Virus record (IMG/VR): IMGVR_UViG_3300021341_000070
Location: 1-35,790 of that record
Length of the DNA stretch: 35,790 nucleotides
From: a virus
Direction: 5' to 3' (one strand)
Part shown: positions 16,261 through 24,245 of the stretch, one piece after another
How the letters are laid out: each line of letters opens with the position of its first letter
Numbering within the stretch: the first letter of the stretch is position 1
Notes under the pieces: model-generated
The model's database searches: none
What the model saw: the letters and a program-made list of their open reading frames with translations, nothing else
What the model was told of the DNA's origin: nothing
Position numbers and translations under genes: made by a program

Positions 16261-16370
16261 GAGCCGATTCCCGGGATGCGAGAGCATCTTACTCCTAAAC
16301 CGCTTAAGGAGGTTAAAAAAGAGCGAATATATAATGCGCAGAATGCCCCGGAGGGGCATTTCTTATTTTA
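16261..16370 (+). ncRNA. Candidate structured RNA with GNRA hairpin and terminator
   Basis: GATGC-GAGA-GCATC (16275-16288) is a hairpin with a GNRA-type loop. CTCCT (16292-16296) can pair with AGGAG (16307-16311), and AACC/GGTT around it offers a competing pairing. A stem AATGCCCC/GGGGCATT (16342-16360) followed by a T-rich run then ends the unit. Part of it (16281-16300) resembles the anticodon arm of a tRNA-Arg(CCU), but the stem is broken and no T-arm is present. A regulatory RNA or decayed tRNA are the options. Confidence 0.3.
16342..16370 (+). terminator. Hairpin terminator
   Basis: AATGCCCC (16342-16349) and GGGGCATT (16353-16360) form an eight-base stem with a three-base loop, followed by TCTTATTTT. 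It lies 200 bp beyond the plus-strand membrane gene and could end that transcript or the candidate RNA. Confidence 0.65.
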
Positions 16371-17078
16371 GGTTACTCTTCTATGTATTTAGAAATAAAG
16401 ACAGCCCTTATTTTTCCTTTTAATGAAGTGATATTTAACTCCGTTTTAAGATTTTGAGTTTCCCTAATCACATCACTTTTCCACAGAAAGCAGTAGATCT
16501 GGCTTAAAGTGAAAAAAATCGGTGTTTCGCAAATGTTCGAAAAATCCTAAATTTTAACACGATTTTAGGATCGTCACTAATTTGACAGTTCTAAAATTGC
16601 AGTATAAAATCCAATATTATTGATTGAGTCAAAACAATATTCTGTGGCTCCCTCTATTTGTTATTGTAGAACTCTATCTATTTGGGTACGAGAAAATTAA
16701 AAAAACGGATTACTTGACCCTTGTGAGCGGGCTGAATTTTTTGAAAGTTAAAAAAACGTTATGGAAAAATTAACAAAAGGCTTAACTTTGAAAAGACCAT
16801 TGATCTAGAAATCAAATTTTTTCTACTACTTAAAAAGACCAACTAAATTTTGTTTTAAGGCTGAGAATCATGGGTAGATTGTTAATGTCGACCACATGAA
16901 AAAAGCGAAGGCCTTGCTTTCTTACGAAATCTACATTAGTCTTTAATTTTTCATTAATAAAACTCAAAATACATTTGTCATGGGAGTAGTATTACCCTCT
17001 ATGATCAGGAGCCCTATATCTGTATGGGATTCATTTGAACTTAATAATCTTTAACCAATGGATTGAAAATAGCTGAAC

Positions 17079-17106
17079 AAAAAAAGCCCGTTGCGCGAAC
17101 AACAGG
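17079..17106 (-). terminator. Rho-independent terminator on the minus strand
   Basis: On the minus strand GCCTGTTG and CAACGGGC pair with one mismatch around a short loop, followed by seven T. No gene clearly ends just before it on this strand; it may stop read-through from the 83-aa gene or an unseen RNA. Confidence 0.65.
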
Positions 17107-17140
17107 CCGTTCAACTACGATCCGAAAATCGTTGTGAATC

Positions 17141-17341
17141 ATGAATAAATTTAGATTATTTGTGGCTAATTCCACAAAGAAAGAAGCTCTTTTTAGAAAA
17201 TGGCTTTCATCACAGCGCAAAGTCATCTTTCAGAGAATCAAAGAATTAACGGTTCTTTTGAAATTTCTTCAGCTCTCTAAGCCGTATGTGCCAGTTATTT
17301 CTAGGTGGCTACATGTCTTAGTGTTAATCATTCTGAACTAA
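17141..17341 (+). CDS. Uncertain small basic protein, 66 aa
   Basis: The frame encodes MNKFRLFVANSTKKEALFRK onward, basic with a hydrophobic C-terminal helix (WLHVLVLIILN). It has no recognised domain. The main support is that its stop lies 12 bp before a hairpin shared with the convergent 83-aa gene, the layout expected of two genes meeting tail to tail. It could be chance. Confidence 0.3.
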   Translation: MNKFRLFVANSTKKEALFRKWLSSQRKVIFQRIKELTVLLKFLQLSKPYVPVISRWLHVLVLIILN

Positions 17342-17353
17342 GAAGACTGTAAT

Positions 17354-17392
17354 AGTGCCTCTCCAATGATTAATTTCAGTTGGAGGGGCACT
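17354..17392. terminator. Bidirectional hairpin between convergent small genes
   Basis: AGTGCCTCTCCAA (17354-17366) and TTGGAGGGGCACT (17380-17392) form a 13-base stem with one G-T pair and a 13-base loop, filling the gap between the 66-aa and 83-aa frames. Confidence 0.65.
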
Positions 17393-17644
17393 TCAATGGA
17401 AATGAATCTGAATAGCATCCCAAATCACTCCTCCAGCAATCAGAAGCCCAATTGCAAAGGCCATATAGACAATGTGTTTGATAACCCAATAAATAGGGTG
17501 CTCAGGGTAATAGGATGGTATCACAGGATCCCCACAGCTCTGGCAGTAGCAATAGTCAAAGTCCTTGCCCTCCTGGACTGGAGATTCGTATTTATCCCAT
17601 TCTTCAGCTATGAGGTGATCGTCTAGAGTGGTTAAATTTTCCAT
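17393..17644 (-). CDS. Small Cys-containing protein with one TM segment, 83 aa
   Basis: The N-terminal half (MENLTTLDDHLIAEEWDKYE onward) is acidic and contains CYCQSCGD, a possible half zinc-ribbon with paired cysteines around residues 32-37. The C-terminal half (WVIKHIVYMAFAIGLLIAGG) is a membrane segment ending in a His-rich tail. It is the last small gene in the minus-strand series downstream of the primase, between two hairpins. Function is unknown; a membrane-bound accessory factor is likely. Confidence 0.6.
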   Translation of the reverse strand: MENLTTLDDHLIAEEWDKYESPVQEGKDFDYCYCQSCGDPVIPSYYPEHPIYWVIKHIVYMAFAIGLLIAGGVIWDAIQIHFH

Positions 17645-17670
17645 CGTATATGGATTTGAATGTGAAAAAC

Positions 17671-17700
17671 GCTGAGCCTCCCTCTCACAAAAGGCTCAGC
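17671..17700 (-). terminator. Rho-independent terminator after the 42-aa gene
   Basis: GCTGAGCC and GGCTCAGC (17671-17678, 17693-17700) form an eight-base stem. On the minus strand it is followed by GTTTTTC. It ends the small-gene transcript 25 bp after the 42-aa gene stop. Confidence 0.75.
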
Positions 17701-17724
17701 AAATACGCTCAAACATGGTTCCTC

Positions 17725-17853
17725 TTATTCTTCTAATAAACTCTCCCCAGCAAGCCGATCAACATAGTACTGGAACTCCTCCAGGTTAAGGCGTAAACTG
17801 TACAGCCGGCGACCGAGCCAGCTCAATAAGTGGTATTTCATCTTGGCTATCAT
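17725..17853 (-). CDS. Small protein, 42 aa
   Basis: The frame runs MIAKMKYHLLSWLGRRLYSL onward to LLEE and a TAA stop. It is basic at the N-terminus and acidic at the C-terminus, probably an amphipathic helix. It starts 20 bp after the 45-aa gene, reads in the same direction and ends 25 bp before a clear terminator, which supports it as a real gene despite its size. An in-frame ATG at 17841 is an alternative start. No function is known. Confidence 0.5.
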   Translation of the reverse strand: MIAKMKYHLLSWLGRRLYSLRLNLEEFQYYVDRLAGESLLEE

Positions 17854-17873
17854 AATGCAATATTGTGATGTTA

Positions 17874-18011
17874 TTAAATGCTGTTTTTCTTTGCCTGACG
17901 CTGGGATCTCAGCTGGAGCCAGCGGAGGCGTGACCAGGTGATGGCGCCGCCCAGAAGGCTCATCAGGACCCCGTAGGTGATGAAGAGGATTATGTCTAGA
18001 AATGGTGTCAT
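17874..18011 (-). CDS. Small single-pass membrane protein, 45 aa
   Basis: The frame encodes MTPFLDIILFITYGVLMSLL, a hydrophobic helix, followed by a short loop and a strongly basic tail (RLRWLQLRSQRQAKKNSI), the profile of an N-out/C-in single-pass peptide. It lies 25 bp downstream of a terminator hairpin and 20 bp upstream of the 42-aa gene. Phage-encoded membrane peptides of this form include lysis regulators and superinfection factors; which applies is unknown. Confidence 0.5.
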   Translation of the reverse strand: MTPFLDIILFITYGVLMSLLGGAITWSRLRWLQLRSQRQAKKNSI

Positions 18012-18029
18012 ACGCGTAAATTTGTTTTG

Positions 18030-18059
18030 GAAAAGAGCAGCCCTGAGGGGAAGGGCTGC
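18030..18059 (-). terminator. Hairpin terminator after the 97-aa gene
   Basis: GCAGCCCT (18037-18044) and AGGGCTGC (18052-18059) pair exactly. On the minus strand the stem is followed by TCTTTT. It ends the primase-side transcript before the two very small genes. Confidence 0.7.
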
Positions 18060-18089
18060 GAGTAGAAAACCATAAACCGGTGTAGTATA

Positions 18090-18383
18090 TCAGTTGGGGA
18101 ATTTCGTTGAGCCAAACAATTGTCCCTGTTGAGACCGCGATTTGACTTGACTATTGCTCACCATATCTTTCAGCTGAGTAATAGTCAATCCCCGCTCTTC
18201 TGCAGACTCCATGAGCTCTCGAAGCTCCAGTATGATGAGGTAGCGTTTGTTAGCTTCATAGGCGCTGAGTTTCTTCTGCTGCACTTGCTTGGCGTAGACG
18301 GCCCAGCGCATGGTCAGCTCACGCTTGAGTTCTTTGATAAAATCACTGGTCTTTAGAGTTATATCTCTGCGGTTCATTTTCAT
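18090..18383 (-). CDS. Hypothetical helical protein, 97 aa
   Basis: A basic helical protein (MKMNRRDITLKTSDFIKELK onward) with a long amphipathic middle (AYEANKRYLIILELRELMES). It starts in an ATGA overlap with the Cys-rich gene before it, so translation is coupled. It ends about 30 bp before a terminator. It probably belongs to the replication operon headed by the primase-helicase. No family is recognised. Confidence 0.6.
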   Translation of the reverse strand: MKMNRRDITLKTSDFIKELKRELTMRWAVYAKQVQQKKLSAYEANKRYLIILELRELMESAEERGLTITQLKDMVSNSQVKSRSQQGQLFGSTKFPN

Positions 18384-18565
18384 GATGTAGCAGTTTTGGT
18401 GGCCCAGGAAGCCAGTTCTTCCACTTCTAGATCACTGCAAGCCTGCACACAGTCATCACAGCAGTTGCAAGTCCTGGAATCATCTTCTTGAGCAGGACAA
18501 GGGTGCTCTGCTGTAGCTGGACTTTCATTGCAGCCCTTGCAAAGTGTATCATTTGATTTTTTCAT
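18380..18565 (-). CDS. Cys-rich small protein, 61 aa
   Basis: The sequence contains CKGCNES, HPCPAQ and CNCCDDCVQAC: eight cysteines in 45 residues plus one His, suggesting one or two small metal-binding knuckles. It starts 17 bp after the primase-helicase stop and overlaps the next gene by four bases. It may be a small zinc-binding replication or transcription accessory protein. Acidic C-terminus EVEELASWATKTATS. Function is unknown. Confidence 0.6.
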   Translation of the reverse strand: MKKSNDTLCKGCNESPATAEHPCPAQEDDSRTCNCCDDCVQACSDLEVEELASWATKTATS

Positions 18566-18582
18566 TTTGATGGTTTTAAGAT

Positions 18583-21500
18583 TTAATAAGGTAGTTCTGG
18601 TTTCCTCAGGTCATCATCGGAGTTGATCGGTTGCTTGGCCATGGTGCCAGCATCAAAATCACTGTTAGCCAATAGGAAATACTCCTTGCCACTGCTCTTG
18701 ATCCGCCGGTCCTTACCGGTCGCGGTTGGGTTGAATTCCAACTGGGCATATTTGGTGTATAGCAGGAGGTGTTCCCTGAATTTCTTGGCATCGCAGTATT
18801 TGCGCTCACTGGGGTAATGCTCCAGGAACTTCATGTACAGGTAATTGCGTTCGCAGCGCTGATTGAGGAAGACGCCGGCTGGACTACCGGTGTGATCCGG
18901 CTCCTGATCATAGACCAAACTGGCCCAGTCCAGGAATTTTTCGCCCATCTTCTGGCGCATGCGGCGGCGCTCAATGTCTTGCTCGGGTATCTTGTATTTG
19001 AGGCCGTACTTCAGGTAGACCTGAATGCAGGTGGCGATCCAGTTGTAGAATAGATTCCATTGGTTGTTGTCCCACTCGTGGAAGAGCTGGTATCCGAATT
19101 CATCTCCAACCGTTCGGTATTCGTTGTAGTAGTCACTAAAGGCGATGGTGTATTGGCGACGCTTGAAGCTATTACCCTCGCCATTCAATGCATGGTTAGT
19201 GGTGATGATGAATTTTCGAGGAGGAATCTTGGAACGGCGCTCCCCTTTTGGATTGATGACCAAGCCCGTCGTGATCTGCGAGAAGAGCCATTCGAATGGG
19301 AAGTTGACGCGCACGTCGTCGAATAAAACAATGTGAGTCCGTTCATCCACCAACTCATAGATATGGTTGTCATCCTCGATATTCTTCTTCTTGCCATCAA
19401 TTACCTCGGTGGGTACCAGGTGCTCAAATTGCTTGGCCCAGATACTCTTTCCGGATCCGCCTTGACTTTTCCCCACTTCACTCTCAATACCATCCATGCA
19501 CACCACTGCCTTCATATTCCCATAGTCCAGATAGTCATGCATCACATAGCCGGCCGCGATCATCTTGGTGACAAAGTGGGCACGATGTAACTTAACATCC
19601 TTGTCCGTGAAGGGCTCTGGTTTTTTCTTCTGGGTATAGAGTTTTTGGCCATCTTCTTCTACCAGCTGCTGCGCCTTTTTCCAATGGAACATGCTGGTTC
19701 TATTGTAGAAGTTGGCCATATCGCATTGCTTGGCCGCATCGGTGTATTCCAGCTTCCAATTTTTATCTACCAAGCTCACCTCTATCATAGGCTTTCCGAT
19801 ATAGGTTGGCTCAAAGTCGATGATCTTATTGGCCCAGACATACTTAGGTAAATCGCTCAAGGGCCGCTCTGTGATCTCATCCTTGGTGATCTTCCAGTAC
19901 TTGTTCTTGAAGAACAAGTACATCGAGTTCTTTTCGCTCTCCATGAAAGGCAGCTGCCTTTCGTACATATCATTGAGCTTATCTGGACCCAAATATTGCG
20001 AACCTCCTTTCAACAGCAGATCGAGCACCTTCTTCTCTTCGATCTCCTCCGTGAAGTCGATTACATACTTGCGTATTTTTCTTGGTGTGGTCTCTTTTAC
20101 CACCTTTCCCTGAACGGAGATGAAGCGATACTTGTCCGCGTCATATTCGAACAAACCAAAGCCCCGGTTGCGTAGAAAGTATCGACAGTTGGTGTACTGA
20201 AATTTCCAACTGTAGCGCACTCGCCCACTACTATCCTCTCTAGCTTCCTTTTCCCAATACTGTTCGTGTGGCAATAGCTTCTGAGATAGTTCGAACTTAT
20301 CCTCCTCTTCGTTGTAGCGCCATTTCAGTTGACCTAAGCGAAATTCGTGGAGCTTCTTCAGTTTATCTTTATTATGCTCCATGAAAGCCGGATTGCTATG
20401 CAGCTTCCAGAATTCCTTAATCTTATAGTCGCTGAGTTCTGTGATCTTATAGATGTTCACATACTTCCCCTGGCCATCACGACTGACTCTAGCTGTATCA
20501 AAGTCTTCTTTCAGCTCTCCTTCTTTATCTTTCAGCTCTCTCACTAGCACATCATCGATACCCTTATGGACGGGGTCTTTGCCATGGGCGAAGTAGATAT
20601 TTAGGTAGATGCCAGAGTTGCTATAGGCGTAGAAGTAGGTCCTGAAACGGGAGACGGCTTTAAAGAAGGTACGTGGCCGCTGGTCAGCTGCTTTCCCATT
20701 CTTTACGCTGATATCCTGCCAATCCGAATCCAGTACAAAGACCACATTCACAATGCTGCAGCGCTTGATCAACTGCTCGAAATGATAGGGCATCTCATTG
20801 CTATGTGCGAAGTTGTTGATGCCCATTACCCCTACTGCCGGCAGGCCATGCAAGGCCATCTTATCCGCTTTCTTCTCCCCTTCACAGATGTACAGCGTCT
20901 CCAGGATCACCCCCTGCTTATAGGATTTCAGGATCTCATTCGGGATCCACAAATGAGAACCACTGCCATAAGGACTTTTATACTTGACCGGGTTACCTTT
21001 CTTATCCAGATGTAAACTGGGATTGGCCCAGCGCACGCGAATCAATTGTTGTTTCCGCGTCGGGCTGAGGTTGAAACTGATCGGCTTTCCATTTAGATCC
21101 AGGTAGTGCAGTACCATATCATCCCCAGGAACTACATTCCATAGCCGATCTACGGATGCAGCCTGATATCGATCCGATTCAATCTTAGTAGTAGAGGTTT
21201 TAGCCATCATCCACTTCTGTGACTTGACTGGAATGCCACTCTCCCGCAACTGGCGATCGCGAAACTTCTCCTTTCGATTCTTCTTCTTGGTTTTGGGAGC
21301 AGTAGGTTTCTCTTCCTCAACTGGGATATTGTATCGATCGGCCAAATATATGAGCGCCTCTACATAGGTTTTCCCCATCACATCCGTCAAGAACTTCACT
21401 GCATCCTTTCCAGACTTCTGGCAGCCGGAAAAGCACTTGTAGACCGACTTACCTGGCGTCACGGTAAACTTGTGATTGTGGCAATAGGGACAATCCCCTA

Positions 21501-21618
21501 CCAGACTACTTCCACTCTTCTTTAGGGCAGTAAAATCTTGTATCACCTGATCCAGTACGGCGGCTTCTTTAATCTTCTCAGCTATTTCCTTCGGGATGTA
21601 ATTCTTTGTGTCGAGCAT
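18583..21618 (-). CDS. Primase-helicase: zinc finger, TOPRIM-like and SF3-type ATPase
   Basis: The 1011-aa protein starts MLDTKNYIPKEIAEKIKEAA. Residues 43-66 form a CHC2-type zinc finger (C43, C46, C62, C66). A TOPRIM-like core follows: YICEGEKKADKM near 243 holds the catalytic Glu and VFVLDSDW near 294 the acidic pair. The C-terminal half has a Walker A GGSGKS near 720, a Walker B IVLFDD near 763 and the sensor-type KFIITTNHAL of superfamily 3 helicases. It would prime and unwind phage DNA at the fork. It heads the replication transcript with three small genes behind it. Fusion of all three activities in one chain is typical of phage and plasmid replication proteins. Confidence 0.88.
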   Translation of the reverse strand: MLDTKNYIPKEIAEKIKEAAVLDQVIQDFTALKKSGSSLVGDCPYCHNHKFTVTPGKSVYKCFSGCQKSGKDAVKFLTDVMGKTYVEALIYLADRYNIPVEEEKPTAPKTKKKNRKEKFRDRQLRESGIPVKSQKWMMAKTSTTKIESDRYQAASVDRLWNVVPGDDMVLHYLDLNGKPISFNLSPTRKQQLIRVRWANPSLHLDKKGNPVKYKSPYGSGSHLWIPNEILKSYKQGVILETLYICEGEKKADKMALHGLPAVGVMGINNFAHSNEMPYHFEQLIKRCSIVNVVFVLDSDWQDISVKNGKAADQRPRTFFKAVSRFRTYFYAYSNSGIYLNIYFAHGKDPVHKGIDDVLVRELKDKEGELKEDFDTARVSRDGQGKYVNIYKITELSDYKIKEFWKLHSNPAFMEHNKDKLKKLHEFRLGQLKWRYNEEEDKFELSQKLLPHEQYWEKEAREDSSGRVRYSWKFQYTNCRYFLRNRGFGLFEYDADKYRFISVQGKVVKETTPRKIRKYVIDFTEEIEEKKVLDLLLKGGSQYLGPDKLNDMYERQLPFMESEKNSMYLFFKNKYWKITKDEITERPLSDLPKYVWANKIIDFEPTYIGKPMIEVSLVDKNWKLEYTDAAKQCDMANFYNRTSMFHWKKAQQLVEEDGQKLYTQKKKPEPFTDKDVKLHRAHFVTKMIAAGYVMHDYLDYGNMKAVVCMDGIESEVGKSQGGSGKSIWAKQFEHLVPTEVIDGKKKNIEDDNHIYELVDERTHIVLFDDVRVNFPFEWLFSQITTGLVINPKGERRSKIPPRKFIITTNHALNGEGNSFKRRQYTIAFSDYYNEYRTVGDEFGYQLFHEWDNNQWNLFYNWIATCIQVYLKYGLKYKIPEQDIERRRMRQKMGEKFLDWASLVYDQEPDHTGSPAGVFLNQRCERNYLYMKFLEHYPSERKYCDAKKFREHLLLYTKYAQLEFNPTATGKDRRIKSSGKEYFLLANSDFDAGTMAKQPINSDDDLRKPELPY

Positions 21619-21802
21619 ATACGGGTTATTGTCATTCCATGGGAATAAATCAGGGAAAATGAGAAGTGGGCGAAGGAAACCCCATCTCGATCGATGGTGT
21701 GGAATTTCACTTCGCTCAATTCTGTCTAAGCCTTTTTTGGTGTTGGTATGTGTAGCTATCTAAAGTCTAAGTTGTGCTTGCCTATGGCGGTATGGTGTAG
21801 TA

Positions 21803-23119
21803 CTATGCCTCTTGTATGTCTAGTTCTTGCGTGGTTTCATTTTCGTTGATAGTCCACCCTATCTCTTCTAGTTCTGCACGCAGTCGACGGTATAAACAGT
21901 GCTGATAATGACGCGATTCTTCGGTCTTGTATTCCAAGGATCTCTTGTAAGCCGTTTTCATCCAAGACTTGAAATAGCGGGCATCCACCAGCTTGGTACC
22001 GTCTGAACCTACGTTCAACGTACGTTGAACGACGTTGAACGCCTCTTTCTCGTTTTTCTGCTGCCAGGGGAGGGGAGCGTTGAGATCATCGCGCTCCGCC
22101 TCTTCTGGGCTGTGAGGATAGGGGGACTTCATGGCCGTCCCTTTCTGCCGAAAACCAATCTGACGGCGGCTTTCATCAGCGGGAGTAGTAGGGGTAGATT
22201 GATTGGGGGGAATCTGGGTAAAGTTCTGTTGGCCACCTTGCTGCAATAGTTGCATCAGCTGAGCCATGTTTATATTCGTGGGAATGCTTGTAGCTGGAGT
22301 AGGGGAGGGGAGCGTTTGGCCTTCGGTCTTGGCTTGGCCTTTAATACCATTGTCATAGATTCCAATCAATACTAAACAGAATAGGCAGAGTACTTCGCCA
22401 AACCCTGCAAAGCCCATCGCCCATTGGCCATTCTCAGCTGTCTTTGCTTCGTGATCTTTGCGGATTTGATCATTTTCGGCTTGTGTCCGGGACAAGTCTT
22501 CCGATCGGCGTGCCTCGAGGCCTTCGATTAACCCCTGCTCCTTCATGATCATCTTCCGAGCATCGCCTACGATCTTGCCTTTCCATGTTGTTTTTTCGTA
22601 GTTCGCTATGTTGACTCTATGGATGGCCACTTGGTCATCATAATTCGCATTAATACTATCTACGTTGATATACTCAGCAGCCAAGGGTTTGTAGTGCTTA
22701 CGGAATTCCTGATTGATTACTGGGGCACCTTGAATGGAGAGATTGATGCTAAACGCCATTACAGCGATGAAGCCGAGTACTTTGACTATGAAAAGAGCAA
22801 GCCTGGGGCCGCGATCGCTAAACACGCCCGCCTGGATATCATCAACGGCCCCTTTACCGAGAAAGAACTTCGGCGCCTCTACTAGTATGACGACTAGTAT
22901 AGTGATCGCCCAAGGTAGAATACCTAAACCCAGTGATTCTTTGGTGCGCAGGTAGACGTGGCCACCTTCGGTCAATGCCGAAAAGACAGCAGCCAAAGGG
23001 TAGAGCACAAAGGCAAATACTACCCATAGCCAGTAGTTCTGAGCAATGAAGTTATCTTGATACTGCATTTTATCCTGCGCCCGTTGCGTTTCCTTAGTAA
23101 TTATGGTACTTTTGTCCAT
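21803..23119 (-). CDS. Multi-pass membrane protein with long cytoplasmic tail, 438 aa
   Basis: Hydrophobic segments lie near 28-48, 69-86, 107-128 and 243-263. A charged coiled-coil region (about 150-235) sits between the third and fourth, and a Pro/Gln-rich linker (275-325) leads to a basic helical C-terminal domain (FKSWMKTAYKRSLEYKTEES region). No transporter motif is seen. It lies between the switch and the primase on the primase strand. A role anchoring replication or DNA to the membrane, or superinfection exclusion, is possible but unproven. A 20-bp perfect palindrome lies inside its coding sequence (22012-22031). Confidence 0.65.
   Translation of the reverse strand: MDKSTIITKETQRAQDKMQYQDNFIAQNYWLWVVFAFVLYPLAAVFSALTEGGHVYLRTKESLGLGILPWAITILVVILVEAPKFFLGKGAVDDIQAGVFSDRGPRLALFIVKVLGFIAVMAFSINLSIQGAPVINQEFRKHYKPLAAEYINVDSINANYDDQVAIHRVNIANYEKTTWKGKIVGDARKMIMKEQGLIEGLEARRSEDLSRTQAENDQIRKDHEAKTAENGQWAMGFAGFGEVLCLFCLVLIGIYDNGIKGQAKTEGQTLPSPTPATSIPTNINMAQLMQLLQQGGQQNFTQIPPNQSTPTTPADESRRQIGFRQKGTAMKSPYPHSPEEAERDDLNAPLPWQQKNEKEAFNVVQRTLNVGSDGTKLVDARYFKSWMKTAYKRSLEYKTEESRHYQHCLYRRLRAELEEIGWTINENETTQELDIQEA
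22012..22040. repeat. 20-bp perfect palindrome plus half-site inside the membrane-protein gene
   Basis: CGTTCAACGTACGTTGAACG (22012-22031) is its own reverse complement and is followed immediately by another half-site, CGTTGAACG (22032-22040). Such a site within a coding region resembles an operator for a dimeric regulator or a recognition site for a plasmid-type protein. Confidence 0.75.
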
Positions 23120-23198
23120 GAACTTAATTTTACAAAGGCCTCTTATCGTGAAGGGTAGGGGCCTTTTTCTATTTGGGTAATTATTATTTATACAGGGC

Positions 23199-23228
23199 TA
23201 AAAAATCCCCCAGGGCCGAGGCCCCAGA
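23199..23228 (-). terminator. GC-rich hairpin with T-run
   Basis: On the minus strand GGGCC and GGCCC around 23213-23224 form a short GC stem, with GGGGATTTTTT following. It sits between the switch gene and the membrane-protein gene and could limit read-through. A further AAAGGCC/GGCCTTT pair lies at about 23133-23167. Confidence 0.45.
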
Positions 23229-23339
23229 GGTATGTGTAGAACCCCAAAAAACCAACAGGGAAAAGGAGGGGAGGGAGCTACCCAGTCCCCTCGGTGTTTA
23301 AGCTTTATTATGCTCAAATGGAAAATAGCCTTCGTTAAA

Positions 23340-23366
23340 GAAACCGGAGCACCGTTGTACTCCGGC
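23340..23366 (-). terminator. Terminator after the 87-aa switch gene
   Basis: CCGGAG (23344-23349) and CTCCGG (23360-23365) form a stem extended inward by further pairs. On the minus strand TTTCTTT follows. It lies 15 bp after the 87-aa gene. Confidence 0.7.
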
Positions 23367-23380
23367 CTAACCCAAACTCT

Positions 23381-23644
23381 CTAAATACAATTGCTCGTTT
23401 GTTGAGCGATTATGATCTCCAGCTGGCCAGCCAGCTGCTGTTGTCTGTTCGAGTCATTCCTCAAAATTTCAATGGTACTTTTCAATACCGCTTCTACATT
23501 TTCTTCGCTGCCGTTGTCTCCCCGTAGCATCATAGCAATGCTCTGCCGAGACTTTTCGTGCTTCTCTGCCAGCTCATTGATGGCTCCGTGTGGAAGCTGA
23601 TCGGTAAGACTAGGAGAGATGTTCTGAAGGAGGTCTTTTATCAT
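23381..23644 (-). CDS. Small HTH-type switch regulator (Cro-like), 87 aa
   Basis: INELAEKHEKSRQSIAMMLR (about 23-42) is a helix-turn-helix-like segment, followed by a pattern (ENVEAVLKSTIEILRND) common in small Bacteroidota HTH proteins. It is divergent from an XRE-type repressor with 117 bp between them, the standard layout of a lysis-lysogeny switch. A TAGTTTTG -7 element lies on the minus strand at 23698-23691, 46 bp upstream of the ATG. It is likely the early (lytic) regulator; assignment of which side is lytic is inference. Confidence 0.6.
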   Translation of the reverse strand: MIKDLLQNISPSLTDQLPHGAINELAEKHEKSRQSIAMMLRGDNGSEENVEAVLKSTIEILRNDSNRQQQLAGQLEIIIAQQTSNCI

Positions 23645-23761
23645 TGTAGTTTTCTATTAACTTTATGTGAAGTTGACACAATGTTAATTACAAAACTATA
23701 CAAATGCAACAATTTTGATGTTTTTTTGACTCAAAATTGAATAAAACACCTGTTTGCCTGT
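23645..23761. promoter_or_regulatory. Divergent switch promoter region
   Basis: This 117-bp AT-rich gap separates two HTH genes. The minus-strand -7 element TAGTTTTG (23698-23691) is clear. TGACTCAAAATTGA (23727-23740) and TTGACACAATGTTAA (23673-23687) are candidate operator halves. The arrangement matches a repressor/Cro control region. Confidence 0.55.
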
Positions 23762-24151
23762 ATGCAACTGAGTCAAAACCTTAAGCAGATAAGGAAAAAA
23801 TGGAGATTGAATCGAGATGAGTTTGCTAGCATATTCGGTATAGCTCCTGGCACAATGCTGACTTACGAAAATGGAAGAAGTGAACCTAAAGTGAAATTCC
23901 TGCTTAGATTATATGAAGTGACGGGGATACCCTTTATTGAAATCTGTACTCGCCCGCTAGATGATGCTGAGATTCCTGAAAGTCCAGGGACATTTACTTT
24001 AGCAGAGGCAAAAAAAGGGAATTCAGTACCTCTTACTCAGGACCCGCTTTATAACAATCATATGATGGTGAAAAAGGTTAGAGATATGGAAGGGGAGATG
24101 GCTGAGTTAAGAAAGAAAATAACAGATATAGAGAAGGAGAAAGGCAAATAA
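23762..24151 (+). CDS. XRE-family repressor-like protein with C-terminal coiled coil, 129 aa
   Basis: Residues 4-60 form a classic HTH_3 domain: LSQNLKQIRKKWRLNRDEFA, then SIFGIAPGTMLTYENGRSEP, with the E-x-G-R-x-x-P end typical of XRE proteins. The C-terminus (about 98-129, MMVKKVRDMEGEMAELRKKI) is a coiled coil suited to dimerisation. It is divergent from the 87-aa gene and precedes the NACHT operon on the same strand by 94 bp, so it may repress the lytic side while being co-expressed with, or controlling, the defence cargo. Confidence 0.8.
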   Translation: MQLSQNLKQIRKKWRLNRDEFASIFGIAPGTMLTYENGRSEPKVKFLLRLYEVTGIPFIEICTRPLDDAEIPESPGTFTLAEAKKGNSVPLTQDPLYNNHMMVKKVRDMEGEMAELRKKITDIEKEKGK

Positions 24152-24245
24152 GATTTATAGATAGTAGCGGCTACTCTAAGTATAAACAAAACAATTAGCT
24201 GATCGTTGTGAAAATTGCATGATTGGAATTAACACTTGATTCAAC

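Larger units (their letters stand above)
16145..17140. other. AT-rich region of about 1 kb without a convincing gene
   Basis: No frame with a credible start and normal codon use is seen on either strand. A 50-codon minus-strand frame ending near 16378 lacks any start codon. The region holds a possible structured RNA ending in a terminator (16261-16370), an inverted repeat ATCCTAAA/TTTAGGAT (16544-16571) and a minus-strand terminator hairpin (17079-17106). It may be degraded cargo. Confidence 0.5.

Noticed and set aside
16262-16320. tRNA-Arg(CCU) gene
   Set aside because: Only the anticodon arm resembles a tRNA; the stem is interrupted and no T-arm or acceptor pairing is found.
16378-16545. 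Minus-strand open frame of about 50 codons
   Set aside because: No start codon within the frame and no upstream coding continuation.
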